Positions 62,509 to 64,000 of a DNA stretch of 64,000 nt are shown here, one piece after another. The stretch's first letter is position 1. Each line of letters opens with the position of its first letter. The stretch is from Methylopila capsulata. Lineage in GTDB: Bacteria; Pseudomonadota; Alphaproteobacteria; Rhizobiales; Methylopilaceae. Both the position numbers and the translations under genes were made by a program. Under the pieces are notes generated by a model. It was not told where the DNA came from, did no database searches, and saw only the letters and a list, made by a program, of their open reading frames with translations. The stretch spans positions 310,001-374,000 of the forward strand of contig NZ_JAFBCY010000003.1 of the NCBI RefSeq assembly GCF_016907975.1. The letters are read 5' to 3'.

Positions 62509-62937
62509 ATGAAAAAGCTCGTGAAATCCGCCGGTGAAGCTACCGTCCAGACTGACATCCAAGGCGTATTGCAAACCTACGAGACGGCGCTGAACGCCTC
62601 GGACGCGGACAAGGTGCTGACCGTATTCGCGCCCGACGGCGTCTTCATGGCCCCGAACAGCCCTTCGTTGGTTGGCGCCGACGCAATCCGGGCCGCCTAC
62701 GGCGGCATCTTCCAGACGATCACCTTCGACACCGAGTTGACGGTCGAGGAGGTCGTACAGGTCGCTCCGAACTGGGCGTTCGTCCGGACGAGCTCGAACG
62801 GGCACGTGACCGTGAATGCGATCAAACAGCGCGTCCCCGACGCAAACCATGAACTGTTCATCTTCCAAAAGGGCGATGACGACGTGTGGAAGATCGCGCG
62901 CTACTCGTTCGCGACGACAAACCCGCTGCCCGACTAA
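62509..62937 (+). CDS. SnoaL-like/NTF2-fold protein (DUF4440-like)
   Basis: 142 residues from the ATG at 62509 (MKKLVKSAGEATVQTD). Cone-shaped alpha+beta fold indicated by IQGVLQTYETALNASDADKVLTVFAPDGVFM and the closing WKIARYSFAT. Such proteins bind hydrophobic ligands or catalyse aldol/isomerase steps; function unspecified. Divergent from and probably controlled by the LysR regulator. Confidence 0.87.
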   Translation: MKKLVKSAGEATVQTDIQGVLQTYETALNASDADKVLTVFAPDGVFMAPNSPSLVGADAIRAAYGGIFQTITFDTELTVEEVVQVAPNWAFVRTSSNGHVTVNAIKQRVPDANHELFIFQKGDDDVWKIARYSFATTNPLPD

Positions 62938-63002
62938 CCGCAGCCCGCGCTACACCTGTAGGCCGCATCGAGGCGAGTGGAGCGGCCTGGACGTTGATCT
63001 AA

Positions 63003-63210
63003 GAGGTCGGCGACATCGCCGGTTACCAGCTTCCGATCCATGTCGACTTTCCGCATCTCGACGCCTTGCTCGTCGACCCGTTGGACCCGACCATCTCGTG
63101 CGTGCAGTCAAAGGGCGTCGGCGAGTTCGGCTTGACCGGTGCGCGTCGCCTACAACGCTCGCGGCGAGGCGGCCGATCCTGCCCAAGCCGGATCGGCCGC
63201 CTGATCCAAT
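63003..63210 (+). pseudogene. Remnant of a molybdopterin-binding aldehyde/xanthine dehydrogenase large subunit
   Basis: Codons 63003-63140 read GDIAGYQLPIHVDFPHLDAL and VQSKGVGEFGLTG, the conserved C-terminal part with the KGVGE active-site Glu of the xanthine-oxidase family (YagR/PaoC-like). A frameshift follows, then AYNARGE resembles the ending of these proteins. A stop lies just upstream of 63003. The rest of the gene is gone. Confidence 0.65.
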
Positions 63211-63266
63211 TTCCGCTTAGGGGAAGCCGTCTGATGTCCGCTCCTGGCGCGATTTGGGAATTGCGC

Positions 63267-64000
63267 TCAGTCGGCTGACGAACCGCGATCGCGCCATGCA
63301 GCCATGTCCACGAAGGCCCGAAGCGCGGAAGACGTCGCCCTCTGACGCGGGTAGTAGAGCATGAAGCCAGGGAACGCGTGACACCAGTCTGCGAGCACGC
63401 GTTCAAGTCGCCCCGTCGCCAGATGCTCTTCGACGAACTCATCGAAGATGAAGGCGATCCCGGCCCCGTCCAACGCGGCCTTGATCATCAGACTCTGGTC
63501 GCCGAGCGTCAGACGGCCCTTCACATCGATGTCGAACCGCTCGCCGGCTTTCTCGAACTCCCAGTGGAACAGCCTTCCGTTAGGGAACCGAAACCGGACG
63601 CAGTCATGGGGGAGAAGATCTAGCGGCGTCTCGGGCCGACTCCGGCTGGCGAAATAGCCGGGGGCGGCGACTGCGGCCCAGCGTTTAGGAGAACTGATGC
63701 GCACGCCGACCATGTCCTGCGGGATGCTCGACATGAAGCGGACGCCCGCGTCGAAGCCGGCGGCCACGACGTCCCCAAGACTGTCTTCGTCGACGATCTC
63801 GACATGAACCCCCGAATGCTGGTCGAGGAAGCGCGTAACAAGCGGCGCGAGAACAAGATGAGCTGCCGCCCGCGACGTGTTGATCCGTAGCATGCCGGTC
63901 GGGCTCGCGTGGAAATCGTTCATCTCCTCGACGGCCCCACCAAGCAACGCGAGAGCCGGCTGGACCCGCTCCAGCAGGCGGGCGCCCGCGTCCGTCAGCG
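63267..64000 (-). CDS. LysR-family transcriptional regulator, N-terminus beyond the window
   Basis: The reading enters from the right edge as LTDAGARLLERVQPALALLGG, so the helix-turn-helix lies outside. The visible effector domain includes MLRINTSRAAAHLVLAPLV, VVAAGFDAGVRFMSSIPQDM and FPGFMLYYPRQRATSSALRAFVDM. Belongs to the AaeR/CrgA-like subgroup that often regulates neighbouring oxidoreductases. Complete at its 3' end. Confidence 0.88.
   Translation of the reverse strand, partial: LTDAGARLLERVQPALALLGGAVEEMNDFHASPTGMLRINTSRAAAHLVLAPLVTRFLDQHSGVHVEIVDEDSLGDVVAAGFDAGVRFMSSIPQDMVGVRISSPKRWAAVAAPGYFASRSRPETPLDLLPHDCVRFRFPNGRLFHWEFEKAGERFDIDVKGRLTLGDQSLMIKAALDGAGIAFIFDEFVEEHLATGRLERVLADWCHAFPGFMLYYPRQRATSSALRAFVDMAAWRDRGSSAD

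Overview
This is a very GC-rich chromosomal segment from an alphaproteobacterium, most likely of the order Hyphomicrobiales (Rhizobiales). The inference rests on the block cmk - aroA - TIGR02300 protein - tRNA-Ala(GGC), the form of the urease accessory proteins, a pseudoazurin, a short-Q-loop cytochrome bd and many 1-4 bp translational overlaps. The pseudoazurin is compatible with a methylotrophic or denitrifying life style, but genus cannot be told from the sequence alone.

Region 1 (1-22.3 kb) is mostly housekeeping and metabolism: a truncated FAD-linked oxidase divergent from lutABC (lactate oxidation); a toxin-antitoxin pair with an unusual antitoxin; a Pat/ADP-forming acyl-CoA synthetase-acetyltransferase; a stand-alone AsnC sensor domain; a PfkB sugar kinase; a soluble chemoreceptor with reversed domain order; a three-gene phospholipid operon; a LysR regulator divergent from a SugE/Gdx-type exporter; a type-4-like uracil-DNA glycosylase; cytochrome bd (cydA/cydB with an extra ORF between them); a YpfJ zinc protease; pseudoazurin; cmk-aroA.

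Region 2 (22.2-29 kb) is an accessory island beside tRNA-Ala. It holds a serine-recombinase fragment, two decayed IS3 elements (one broken by an exact 26-nt palindromic insertion) and an operon of DUF305 protein, YVTN beta-propeller, ECF sigma factor, anti-sigma factor and a small secreted protein.

Region 3 (29-41.3 kb) is a nitrogen-acquisition locus: hupE/ureJ and ureA, then a LuxR-type regulator and a divergent urea-type ABC transporter (urtABCDE), then ureBCEFGD. The structural urease genes are split by about 6 kb and UreA, UreB and UreC are divergent in sequence while UreC keeps all catalytic residues.

Region 4 (41.3-50 kb) is a ferric-siderophore uptake cluster: FecI/FecR-type sigma and regulator, two FecCD permeases, binding protein, TonB receptor with STN domain, and FhuF reductase. 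No ATPase gene is present. Region 5 (50-55.9 kb) is a catabolic operon: GntR regulator, amino-acid-type ABC importer, amidohydrolase and Asp/Glu/hydantoin racemase, suggesting use of a ureido or cyclic-amide compound.

Region 6 (55.9-64 kb) is a degraded zone: an IS3 relic with fused OrfA/OrfB ends, an isochorismatase-like hydrolase, two decayed LysR copies plus an intact relative, a flavin-dependent oxidoreductase-pirin pair, a SnoaL-like protein, a molybdopterin-enzyme remnant and a LysR gene cut by the window edge. I saw no CRISPR array, rRNA or replication origin.
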